From assembly GCA_003194525.1 (NCBI GenBank), contig NBIV01000385.1:1-44804 (forward strand): DNA of 44,804 nucleotides. Direction: 5' to 3'. Source of the stretch: Gracilariopsis chorda (taxonomy: Eukaryota; Rhodophyta; Florideophyceae; Gracilariales; Gracilariaceae). The translations under genes were made by a program, and so were the position numbers. Positions 8,950 to 17,504 of the stretch are shown here, piece after piece (the first letter of the stretch is position 1; every line of letters starts with the position of its first letter). The notes under the pieces were generated by a model. It worked only from the letters and a program-made list of their open reading frames with translations, searched no databases and was not told where the DNA came from.

Positions 8950-10290
8950 AACGACGGCACTCGTAAGACTCACCTCCTGATCCCAATTCTGATTCCGATT
9001 CCGACTCGGAATCAGGTTTCTGAGCTCTGTGAGCCGTACAATTGAATGGTACCTTATCGCAAGGCCTAGTTGCTTTGCATCTACGCCCTTTGGATGTTGT
9101 ACCTTCGCATTGCATACTTGTTCCAGGCCTTACCCGATGCTCTTCAAGTCTTCTGCTCCGTGTCTGGTGCTTCTCGCAGTACTTTGCGCTCGAGGAACAT
9201 ACTCTTTCATTACAGGTCTCCCCGCTTGAAGCAAGCTGCGCGCATAAACGATGGCGACTGCAAACGTTCCAAGGTGCACAATCTACTACAAACTTATCCA
9301 AAGACAGGCCTTTCTCACGACAAAAGCCACATATGTGAGAATTGCAGAACTGAGAGTTACCATCTCTTCGCGAACCACGAAGTTGTCTATCTAGAAGGCT
9401 TGCAAATCGATGCTGGACACACAGGCTTGATTCGGGCATGGTGAAGTCAACTACTTCACGAGTACCATCGCACTCAATACAGCAATGGTGTACGTAGTAT
9501 TGTTGGAAACCATGGTGTAGGTCCCGGATTTTGTCACATTCTTGAACCAAGCACTTGTGTTCCATACACAACTGAGAAGCTCCAACTCGATGTGCAGATC
9601 TCATACAGTCAGGATCTCTGTGAGCGTACTGAAGACAGAGGCGACAACAGTGTCTCTTATAGAATGGTACAGTTGGACCAAGAAATACATTTGAACAGCC
9701 ATTGTCTCGACAAGAGTGATTCTCACAAGCTCCTGCCGTTCCTCGGTAGCACGGGAACAATCCCGTGCGCAGGACAGTAGAGGCAAGCATGAACTTTGCA
9801 AATATCGGTCCCTTCCATTCTGGGATTCTTGCGAGTTGGACCTTGATATGTGCATCGATGGCTCTCGCAAAAGTAGAGCTCCTTCACCCCTCTTCTGAAA
9901 CAGCCTCGTATGCGACAACCGTAAAGTTCCCTGCAGAATGCCCCGGGCCTTTCACTAGCAAACGTACAATCCTCGGTAGAACATCGTGGTGGTGGTTTTG
10001 AGCCTGCCAACCATTTCCCAAGCAAGAAATAGAATTGATCGGTCTGGCCTTTAAACCAATGCTCAGTACATTTTGCAGCCCTTGCATGAATTCCACAAGT
10101 CATAGTCATGTACGGATGGTACACCCATCTCGAACTCTTGAAGCATCGTGCGTCGCAGCAACTTGTAGGCCTCTTCACCGGTCATTTCTTCATCAAACTT
10201 CTTCCTGTACAAAAAGAATTGCAACATTTGGAAAACCCATCGCTTAGAAAGTTCAGTTTCGTCGCCTTTTGCAACCTTCAAGCTCGACAT
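8950..10290 (-). CDS. large Cys/His-rich zinc-binding protein (two frame breaks)
   Basis: From ATG 10290 the reading starts with a helical N-terminus ('EEMTGEEAYKLLRRTMLQEF'). It then enters repeated units of the form C-x2-H-x-C-x2-C or F/Y-C-x2-H-x-C: 'YFCESHRCTY', 'ICKVHACLYC', 'ACENHSCRDNGC', 'LCMEHKCLVQEC', 'QFCNSHICGFC'. Next comes a 'CEGTTSKGRRCKAT' element (C-x-G-T-T-x-K-G-x-R-C, a zinc-binding motif of plant and fungal proteins) and a Ser/Glu tail ('DSESESESELGSGG'). More than 40 Cys over about 430 residues points to many bound zinc ions; binding of nucleic acid or protein is inference. The frame changes near 10080 and near 9755. Each time the Cys/His spacing resumes in a new frame, so these are one-base indels, tiny introns or sequence errors. 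The 3' end is uncertain. Confidence 0.55.
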
Positions 10291-10629
10291 TCAAGAGCGC
10301 AGTAAAATGCAGGTTTCGTCAGCAAAAGCCAGGCTCAGGGCACGAATATCCCTCATGATGCACCTTGTCCTTCGCAAAATGGTCACTCTTTCTGTCAAAA
10401 CGCTTTGTGCTTCCTTCTCCTGCGTAGATTTGCGTTTCACAGAAGCTGCCAATCTCAGATCATCCGATTTCCCGCAACGAATAATCGCTCCCGACCATTG
10501 ACGAGTGTCTATCAGATCACCAAAGATCTCATCCAGCGCATGATTATAAGGCCACACGACCATTGGCAATACCGCGTTTCCAGAATGAACGGCAATGCTT
10601 CTTATCAAGTTTAGATCTTCGATAAGCAC
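10291..10629 (-). CDS. hypothetical ORF upstream of the Cys/His-rich gene
   Basis: A 112-codon frame ('MLIEDLNLIRSIAVHSGNAV', 'YNHALDEIFGDLIDTRQW', 'QSVLTERVTILRRTRCIMRD') that ends in TGA immediately before, and in frame with, the ATG at 10290 of the Cys/His-rich gene. It reads like helical protein and may be the true 5' part of that gene separated by a nonsense codon, or an independent relic. No family recognised. Confidence 0.35.
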   Translation of the reverse strand: MLIEDLNLIRSIAVHSGNAVLPMVVWPYNHALDEIFGDLIDTRQWSGAIIRCGKSDDLRLAASVKRKSTQEKEAQSVLTERVTILRRTRCIMRDIRALSLAFADETCILLRS

Positions 10630-11236
10630 AACTCCAAGGTAGCACTGGCCTTGCCAGAATAGACACGTTAATCCCTCTATTGGTTACCCCTGTGACGAAC
10701 GCACTACGGTCGCGAAGAAGTGGGATTCGGGATTCTGCCAAGAGGACTCTTACTTCTGTTGTTCTTATTCTTGGTCCAAAGTATTTGGGCTACGTTATTC
10801 AGCAAGTTCTGTAAGGCTTAACGGAAGGATTCCACCGCGACGACGGTGTGTTCGTTGTATACTCAGTACTGAGAGGTATACTTGAGGACAAACATAAGGG
10901 AACGGGGCGATATTCGTTGGATAGCATTTACGACGTTCTTGCTGATTTCCTTATTGAGGAGCTCAAGTGTGGGATTGATGATAACAAGAAGGAATATGAA
11001 GATCCTAATGCATCGGTATCTCGCAAACGACAGTCAACTTTTCGGGCCACGAAAGCATGCGAATGCGCCCATATCATATCCGAGAACACGGAGCTTCGCT
11101 GCTTGCATTCGTCTGCGTTCGACACGTCACTTGACATATTCCATTGCCGACAAACCAAATGCTTTTGCTGACGTCATGATTGCGATCGCTCCAAAGCATT
11201 CAAGTTGAATCATTGCCGAACGCTGACATATAACAT
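10630..11236. other. possible 5' region of the NB-ARC gene
   Basis: A plus-strand ORF (10848-11171) contains 'YDVLADFLIEELKCGIDDNK', a helical stretch, but no P-loop. In an intact NB-ARC gene the Walker A motif should lie about 90 codons before the Walker B at 11.25 kb. I do not see it, so the 5' half is deleted, scrambled or too diverged. Confidence 0.3.
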
Positions 11237-12785
11237 ATGAAATATACGCACAAATGTCTGTTTCTAATTGATGACATATGGTGGGTGAATGGAATCACGC
11301 CAGATGTTTTCGGAGTTCTGGGTATCATTTTGCACAACGAAAGCCTATTGGTGTATACAACGAGGGATAAGCGCTTCTTGAGGGGAGCAGACAAGTAACT
11401 CTCATTTAAAGCAAGAGCGGTGCATGGGCAAAATGCTAAACATTTGTTACTGACGCACGCGGGGTTGGGCACTGATACTGAGCTGTGTTTCGAAAAAAGG
11501 AAAGCATTTGACGGAATTCTTGACATATGCAAGGGACTTCCTCTTGCTATCGGGATTGATGGAGCTACGGTGTACAAATATTACGACCGACGAGAGAGGA
11601 ACAAACAGGATGCATGGATCGGTTACTATCGCAATCTGATATCAAAGGAAGAGAACATCATTGGTGAAAGCGCATACTGGTATGGAAAAGTGCGACTGAT
11701 GGTTGAAAGCTCTCTGGTCGTGCTGAAAAAGGGGACAGGATTCACGAAGAGTTTTGAACAAATGTTTCGAAGGTTTTTTGTAGTTTGGAAGCAACAAAAG
11801 GTGAGCGGGCAGGTTCTGCAAAGATTACGGAACTTGGGCGACCTGCGAGAGGGTCGAGAGGTTGATGAAAGGTTTGATGAGGTGTGTCTTGTACAGATGA
11901 CGGGAAGCTGGAACAAGTTTTATGTGCAACTGCACGACTTCGTGCTAGACATAGCAATGCAAAAGGCGTCGGACAGATACGAAGTGATGCGGTGGTTTGG
12001 AACACTGGTTGACAACTACATGCCAAAGGAGCGACATGTGAACACAGTTTGCGAGTGAGGAAGCGGAAGCAGCCTAAGATAATGCAAGTAAGAGTCGACA
12101 ATCACGAAAAGGTTTCGGTTATCTCATGGCTTTGGCAAAAAGGTGCTTTACCAGTGAAGAAAACGAAGCTCAAGGCAGTACAGGTGAGATAAAAAAGGGA
12201 TACACGTTTAGACCGTGGTGGAAAGTTGAAGATGACGGATTTATCCACGATAATGTTTGCCGGATTCTGCAAGGGGCTGGAGAAGGCAAAGAACTCTTAT
12301 GGCTTTTGGAGAGGGCGCAATGGGTTGTGATGCGTCTTCAGAAGGTCGGGATCAGCGGAATAGAGCAGGACTTGGCGATCGGACTGCAAGTATCAGCGAA
12401 GGATAAGAGTAATGAGACAAGGATTGGAAGATATTTGAAGCTTGTGGGAAGTGCGGTTCGAATGAGCTTTGCTGCTGTTACCGAGAATGTGTACGAGGCT
12501 TGGTTCCAGCTGTATGGAAGAATGGGATGGTACGCCCAGCACTGCGAGCGCACACGGATGTTCTTGTCGGAGATAAAAGAGCACGCGCCTAGACCATGGG
12601 TGAAACCGTCGGTTGGGTTCCTTGAAGAAGCCGGGGGTGTGGCTTCAGAAACTATACAAATGGCGAATTGCTATCACATACTGTGCATATCGCACGGTGG
12701 AGATGTTATAAGAATTCTTTGGACTGATTGGAAAAGAGATTTTTATGTTACGGAGTATTATAAGAATGACGAATCATTGTGCTGA
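11237..12785 (+). pseudogene. NB-ARC (AP-ATPase, NLR-like) gene lacking the P-loop
   Basis: NB-ARC domains are the ATP-driven switch of plant NLR receptors, APAF-1 and related STAND proteins. Visible in order: Walker B/kinase-2 'KCLFLIDDIWWVN', an RNBS-B-like 'ESLLVYTTRDKR', a GLPL motif 'CKGLPLAIGIDG', a winged-helix region ending 'FYVQLHDFVLDIA' and a linker with 'YEAWFQLYGRMGWYAQ' and 'RPWVKPSVGFLEEAGG'. That linker recurs in the relic at 23.1-23.6 kb, where it is followed by WD40 sequence. There is an in-frame TAA at 11396-11398, and the frame changes near 12060 (+2 to +0). The second part (12126-12785) is open for 219 codons. The Walker A region is missing and the protein ends after the linker without a sensor/repeat domain. 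Non-functional as it stands. Confidence 0.65.
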
Positions 12786-13325
12786 TTTAACTCCCGTCTC
12801 ACCCTGGCAACATACAATCGTGCGGTGCCCGTTGCGCTTCTTCCCGTCAAGCGTCTAGACCGGCGAAGCACGGTGGTGTCCGAGTTGTTCCCGTCGGCTC
12901 CCGCACCTGCTGCGGGCGCACTAGAGGGGCCCGCTGCTGCAGATGCAGAAGCTGCGGCTGCGACTGCAGCTGCAGCTGATGCCGATGCCGGTGCCGGTGC
13001 GTGTGCGCCGGCTGCGCTGGAACTACTCGCAGAGCCGTCGAGACGTTCTCCAACTCGGCACACGAGAACGAAGTGGAATACGGTTCACATTGCACCACCA
13101 CCATCATATCATTCTTCTATTGCGCTCGTTTCAACGCCGTCAACCCTCGCCGACAGTGATTCTTCATGGATACGGTGCAAGGCGCCATGCACGTACGATA
13201 GAGAGAACCAGAAGCGTACGATCGACCAGCAGTCGCCAATGCTAGTGCAGCAGCCCATGCTGCCGGGTCTCGGTTTCTTCCTTCTATCGGACTTCATTAC
13301 ACAAACTCTCTTTTATATTCTTTAT
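12786..13325. repeat. GC-rich (GCN)n low-complexity tract
   Basis: Imperfect CTGCAG/GCTGCG/GATGCC hexamer-like repeats (about 12905-13020) translate to Ala-rich peptides on both strands in several frames, so the open frames here (12825-13433 plus, 12758-13063 minus) are poor evidence of a gene. 13080-13325 holds nothing recognisable. Confidence 0.5.
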
Positions 13326-14480
13326 TCAGTCGTGACGTCTAGTTCTTTTCTTATCTGGACTATTGGTCTTACTACTTTTCGGACTTCCACTATATATGCT
13401 TTTTACTTCGTCAGGGACATTTTCTTTGAATAACCTTTTGTAACGCCTCTTCTTGCGCTGAACCGCATCCAGTTTGTCTCGAAGTTCTCTCGCCTCCTTT
13501 TCAAGTTCTTTCTCTCGTTGCCTCGCTTCTTTCGCCTCCCTCTCACGTTCTTTCGCCTCTTGCCTCGCTTCTCTCACCACTTTCTCACGTTCTTTCGCCT
13601 CTTGCCTCGCTTCTCTCGCCTCCTTCTCACGTTCTTTCGCCTCCCTTTCACGTTCCCTCATTTCCTTAGATAGCTTATCTAGAGGACTCGATGCGTTTGG
13701 GTTATTGAATATGGTCGACGGTTTGTGAGTTCCAAATGGACCCATGTTTGCTGGAGTATCGCCGCGAAATACTTGTTTAGGAGCGCAACAATTTGTTGCT
13801 GGATCCCCGTGGCGAATTTCAATACGTTGGTCTCTTTTGCTTTCATCTTTGCAGTTAACATATCTGATAACCGTGATAAGCTGCTTCACTCCTGCTTTCT
13901 CGTATTCGCCCGGTTTGACGTCCGTGTCGGTTTTTTCGTTATGGCTGGTAACTTCTACGACAGCTTTGACTTGGTCAGGAATTGGATGAGAGATTCTCCG
14001 CGATTTCGGGGAAAGCCCATTTTTTCGTGGCGGGGACACGGGGGGCGCTGCGATAACATCGTGCCTGCGTATGGTTCTTCTAGGCGTAGGGTCTCCTGGA
14101 CTGGATGGCGAGCGCGGGATAGAAATACCTTCTTGTGATGCGGGTGGATACTCAGTCTGGCCTCTGACATATCGAGCGATGCCATGGTTTTGCAGATACC
14201 TGGCAATGTTATCGTGGGGCTCTTCTGACATTGGTAGTGCAACGAGTATACCTTCCACGTATTCGTATCTTCCATACACTGAAGTGTCTATGTCCAAGAA
14301 TTCCTCCACCGAGCAGGGTTTAAGATCTAGCGAGCCTAGTTCGGTTTTGGGTGCAACAGAAATGGAAGGGTTTGGAGAAGAAGCAGGTTGGGACGGTGGG
14401 GCAGTGGGTTGAAGGTCAGATTGAGACGGTTCGGGCTCAGGCGTAGAGTGAGCAGAACAGGGCGAGAGTGGGGACTCCAT
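13326..14480 (-). CDS. Uma2-family (DUF820, PD-(D/E)XK fold) domain plus coiled-coil protein
   Basis: An uninterrupted 384-codon gene ending in TGA. Residues 1-50 are Pro/Ser-rich. Residues 51-105 carry the Uma2 entry pattern 'FLDIDTSVYGRYEYVEGIL' (family: F-x-x-L..-YEYVDGxL) and 'MSEEPHDNIARYLQ' (family H-x-x-I-x-x-x-L). Residues 165-205 carry 'PDQVKAVVEVTS' and 'VKPGEYEKAGVKQLITV' (family P-D-x-V-x-E-V-x-S ... K-x-x-x-Y-x-x-A-G-V). Candidate active-site residues are D169, E176 and K189. Residues 270-345 are a long, very charged coiled coil of REREAKER-like repeats, followed by a basic, Ser-rich tail ('KKRTRRHD'). Uma2 is chiefly a cyanobacterial/bacterial family of putative nucleases; a eukaryotic gene with a coiled-coil extension suggests ancient transfer or plastid ancestry (inference). 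Nuclease activity is untested. The ATG at 14480 is the only in-frame start before the domain. Confidence 0.7.
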   Translation of the reverse strand: MESPLSPCSAHSTPEPEPSQSDLQPTAPPSQPASSPNPSISVAPKTELGSLDLKPCSVEEFLDIDTSVYGRYEYVEGILVALPMSEEPHDNIARYLQNHGIARYVRGQTEYPPASQEGISIPRSPSSPGDPTPRRTIRRHDVIAAPPVSPPRKNGLSPKSRRISHPIPDQVKAVVEVTSHNEKTDTDVKPGEYEKAGVKQLITVIRYVNCKDESKRDQRIEIRHGDPATNCCAPKQVFRGDTPANMGPFGTHKPSTIFNNPNASSPLDKLSKEMREREREAKEREKEAREARQEAKEREKVVREARQEAKEREREAKEARQREKELEKEARELRDKLDAVQRKKRRYKRLFKENVPDEVKSIYSGSPKSSKTNSPDKKRTRRHD

Positions 14481-15190
14481 GTGGCTTCAGTTGTGAGGGC
14501 TTGTAGGAAGGCGCTGCCTAGAGGCTTAAATACGGAAATGGAGCTGCTGCGAAAGCAACGTCGCGGATGCAGGCCAATCGAGAGTCTCGAGAGTGACGAT
14601 GAGCGCCTCGCGACTAGCCTTCAAAGCTGGTGAGGATTCTCCACTCAAGACCAACCGGTAGAAACTCCGTACAAGCACAAGGTCCCTCGGTGCATGGCGA
14701 AGCGAAGAGATGGAGAAGTTTTTTATTAATTGGATCTTCCAATTTGGAACCGGCAGTTTGGGGCCAAGGGATGATCTACATGGCATAGACGGAGTGAAAA
14801 ATTGATTGAAAAGGAACAGCTCAGCACAAGCTCTCCAAAAAACTTGACCCACATGGCCCCGTTTTTCGTGGTATCCGATTGACAATTCTCAGGTTCGGAG
14901 GTACCGGTACACGGTGCGTAGATGCGTGGAGGTGGTGGGCGGCGGCTGAGTTTCCGCGACGAGGGTATCCTAGGGATACCCTCAAATCGTGGAGGGTTTT
15001 GTGTTGCAGAGAATTGACGACAAAGCGGTTGTGCCGTTGCCATGATCAGCAGCAGGAAGGAACGCAGGCAACAAGAAGGAGCTCAAAACACGAGCGCACA
15101 ACGCGGTTCGGCGTGCGTTCACAGAAGAAAGGCAGTTGAACGATACACGGAGCGCTGCCGCAGTTCCACAACAAGCAAGCGCCGCAAAGA
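14481..15190. other. spacer with one small hairpin
   Basis: No gene supported. A 10-bp-arm hairpin GAGGGTATCC (14961-14970) / GGATACCCTC (14974-14983) with a 3-nt loop is the only structure seen. Short frames (14526-14885 minus, 14879-15139 plus) lack motifs. Confidence 0.35.
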
Positions 15191-15396
15191 AGAACACTGC
15201 AGCGGTTGAACACGCCTAGACACCTAATGCATTCTTAGTATAGTAGTAACCCAGTGTGTGTAGCACGACTCCGGGTTGTAGCTAATAGCTATCGTACGAA
15301 GAACGCGTTATAGGTTGTAGGGGTCCTTAGCAAACCCCCGGGCTAACATAGAATTGATGTTACTCGTTCGTAAACAGAGAGAGAGAGAACACTGCA
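15191..15396 (+). mobile_element. (GA)n-tailed short retroelement, copy 1
   Basis: Core 15202-15385 starts GCGGTTGAACACGCC and ends in TAAACAGAGAGAGAGAG. It is flanked by the 11-bp direct repeat AGAACACTGCA at 15191-15201 and 15386-15396, a target-site duplication that merges with the GA tail. A nearly identical inverted copy is at 28.5-28.8 kb: I count one substitution plus a two-base difference in the tail. The fixed 3' end, the simple-repeat tail, the variable 5' end and the variable-length duplication are hallmarks of target-primed reverse transcription (SINE or 5'-truncated LINE). It encodes no protein. No pol III A/B boxes are recognised. Confidence 0.8.
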
Positions 15397-15710
15397 CGCA
15401 AACGCGCGCACAAGCACGACAAGAACACAAAACACACAGCGCAGCAAGCGCGACTGCGCTGCAGCAAGCGCATCGCGTTACATCGCAGGAATGAGCATTA
15501 AGGGACTTCCTACGAATAACTGTCATTTGCAATAGTAAACTGGAGTCATACTGGATCACGAAGAGAAGCGCGTATCACACAACTGATAGTGCTTTAGAAC
15601 AGCGCGCTCGGAAGAAAGTAGGCGACGCAAGCAACAGAAATATGCCGCTGTGATCAGCTATAGTGTGTGAACGAACCAAGCAAATATTCTCAAGCTCTGT
15701 GCAACGTCCG
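15397..15710. other. spacer
   Basis: Contains short CA/CG-rich runs (GCGCGCACAAGCACG region near 15405) but no gene, repeat family or RNA is evident. Confidence 0.3.
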
Positions 15711-15960
15711 CTACCAACACTCCATTTGCAGTCGGCCTTCATATTCCATACGTTTTACGAACTGTTCTGAATATGCTTCACTTAGCTGGCCGACAGTTTT
15801 GCCTAGAGTCACGATGACTTCCCGGAGTGCCTTCGACATCGCTCCATCACTGCCGACCACATACACATAAGTCTCTTGCTCAAATACCAATTTCCGTATA
15901 TGTTCTGCATTGTCTTCAATTCTGTGCTGAACGTACACCTTTTGTGAAAATACGAAATAC
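15711..15960 (-). pseudogene. NDOR1/TAH18 (NADPH-dependent diflavin reductase), C-terminal end
   Basis: NDOR1/Tah18 passes electrons from NADPH through FAD and FMN to the Fe-S assembly factor CIAPIN1/Dre2 in the cytosol. The fragment reads 'QKVYVQHRIEDNAEHIRKLV', then 'TYVYVVGSDGAMSKALREV' (family Y-V-x-G-x-x-x-x-M-x-x-x-V), and ends 'RMEYEGRLQMECW' followed directly by the stop, like the terminal '-R-Y-x-T-E-x-W' of NDOR1. About 75 residues are kept of a protein of about 600. The expected Gly/Cys in 'VCGD/AGN' is replaced by 'VVGSD'. Upstream homology ends near 15950, where a plus-strand ORF of unrelated sequence starts. A solitary 3' end cannot make the enzyme. Confidence 0.65.
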
Positions 15961-16528
15961 GGACGACAACACACTAAGCGCATCCAGCTGTGATAATTCC
16001 AAGGAAAACAAGTCCAATGCAGAAAAACCGCAGGAATGCAAGTCAGCTATACGCGAATCTGAGAAAGCGCCTCAACCCGTCATTTTGACTGGCAAGTCCG
16101 GCGTAACAGTGGTCGGAAGTACGAATGTCGAGACATTGAAGAAGGTACAGGGTCCGCCATGCGTGCCGATTTTGCCGTTTCATGACCTTTTCGCTGGCAA
16201 CTTTGGAAACGGACATTCACCTCATGACCTGTAGACGGAGAGTGAGAAGAAGTCTGCAAATGTTGTCCAACTCGGGAGCCTCAGGGAATTTTGTGAGGAT
16301 TTTATCCGCATTGGGAGCGACGAAGATGACGATGAGGAAAGCAGACAAGCTTCGCACAGTGGCACGAGTAACAGCTGTGCAGAAGTTACTCGACTTGGTA
16401 GCTTGGAAATTGTACTCGGAGAAGGGATTTGCTGGAGACTGTTGGCATAAAATGGAACGACGACACTGATAAGTGGGAGTTCAATGAAGGTGCTGATGAC
16501 TTGGATGAAGAGTCGCTTGTGTTCTAAG
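15961..16528 (+). pseudogene. hypothetical acidic protein, C-terminal fragment
   Basis: A plus-strand reading 'SKENKSNAEKPQECKSAIRE', 'VILTGKSGVTVVGSTNVETL', then TAG (16213-16215), then in the same frame 'ESEKKSANVVQLGSLREFCE', 'GSDEDDDEESRQASHSGTSN'. After a one-base shift near 16430 comes 'IKWNDDTDKWEFNEGADDLD' ending in 'EESLVF' and TAA (16526-16528). The acidic C-terminus is convincing as protein. The family is not recognised. One stop and one frame change mark it as decayed. Confidence 0.4.
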
Positions 16529-16559
16529 GTCGTGTGCATGACATTCATGCGTCGATCTT

Positions 16560-17466
16560 GGTGGGGGGGATACGCCTTATCTCTTTGAGAAATCTGAGCC
16601 AGAGTTGGAACGCGGACATCGGCAACAACGACAAACGAGTGTTTGGGGTCTGCGACCTTCTGCAAACATGAAAGCGTTCAACAGCCAGCGGTGTCCTTGT
16701 GTAGTGTCATAGAAGCGTAGAATTCTGTTATCAGCATCATTGCCCCTTAAAACAGCGAATTCAGGCATCTTTTGGTACGCCAATCCCCACACACGTGTCG
16801 GCACTTGTCCAACAGAAAGAGCAGCTTGCGATGGTCATCGCCATGGATACACATGAAGGGCACCTCCCCATCGCTATGGCAGACATTCAGCCGTCCACCT
16901 CCCTCCGCCAATGTACGCCGGCGCGCCTTCACCACCAAAGAGCACCGCCACCCCCGATTTTCGTCAAACCTCACTTCCGCCATTCCCCGTCCTCATCTTC
17001 TGACCAAAATGTGATCCACTCTTGCGTACGTTGCGCTGCCCAGTGTGCGACCGACTTTGCATCACTGGTCGTTCGTGTCTGCCACTCGTCCGATTTCCTC
17101 ACATTGGCCGAGACCGGTTCGTCTCGTCCGCCCTGTCATCCCTGTCGCTTCTGCGGTTCCCTCTCGCAGAACGAGCGCTTTGCGTGGCATAGTGTCCATT
17201 GTTACCGCCATTGGAGCCGCCGCAGTTCCTCCTCTCCCAACACCAGTCCGTGCCATTCGCATAACATCAGTACCAACTCTATCAGCGACGCAGAAGCGAC
17301 CAACGACAGCATCAGAAACTACCTTCTCCACACGCACTGTTCGCGTCTCCAGATCGGTTTCCACCAATTGATCGCTGGATACAGTGCAGCAAGCTACACA
17401 ACAATATTTCACAGACTCTATCACCTCCACATCATCTAGCCGTGCTTCTGCACTCACCCGCATCAT
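16560..17466 (-). pseudogene. possible beta-propeller protein relic
   Basis: Several minus-strand frames hold propeller-like pieces: 'QLVETDLETRTVRVEKVVSD' (about 17350), 'EVRFDENRGWRCSLVVKARR' (about 16960), 'PTRVWGLAYQKMPEFAVLRG' and 'NDADNRILRFYDTTQGHRW' (about 16750-16660). The D-L-E-T-R-T-V-R and D-x-x-N-R-I-L-x-F-Y-D patterns suit NHL/WD-like blades, but no blade is complete and the frame changes at least twice. Identity unknown; it could also be several unrelated scraps. Confidence 0.3.
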
Positions 17467-17504
17467 TCCAAATACTGCGGATCCATTTCTTCACAAGTTC
17501 CTCA

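Noticed and set aside
12825..13433. Ala-rich 202-codon ORF on the plus strand (and its minus-strand mirror)
   Set aside because: Both strands are open across a GCN-rich tract with no domain; composition alone explains it.
15202..15388. Solo LTR
   Set aside because: No TG...CA ends, different 5' ends in the two copies and a simple-repeat tail; LTR copies have fixed ends and 4-6-bp duplications.
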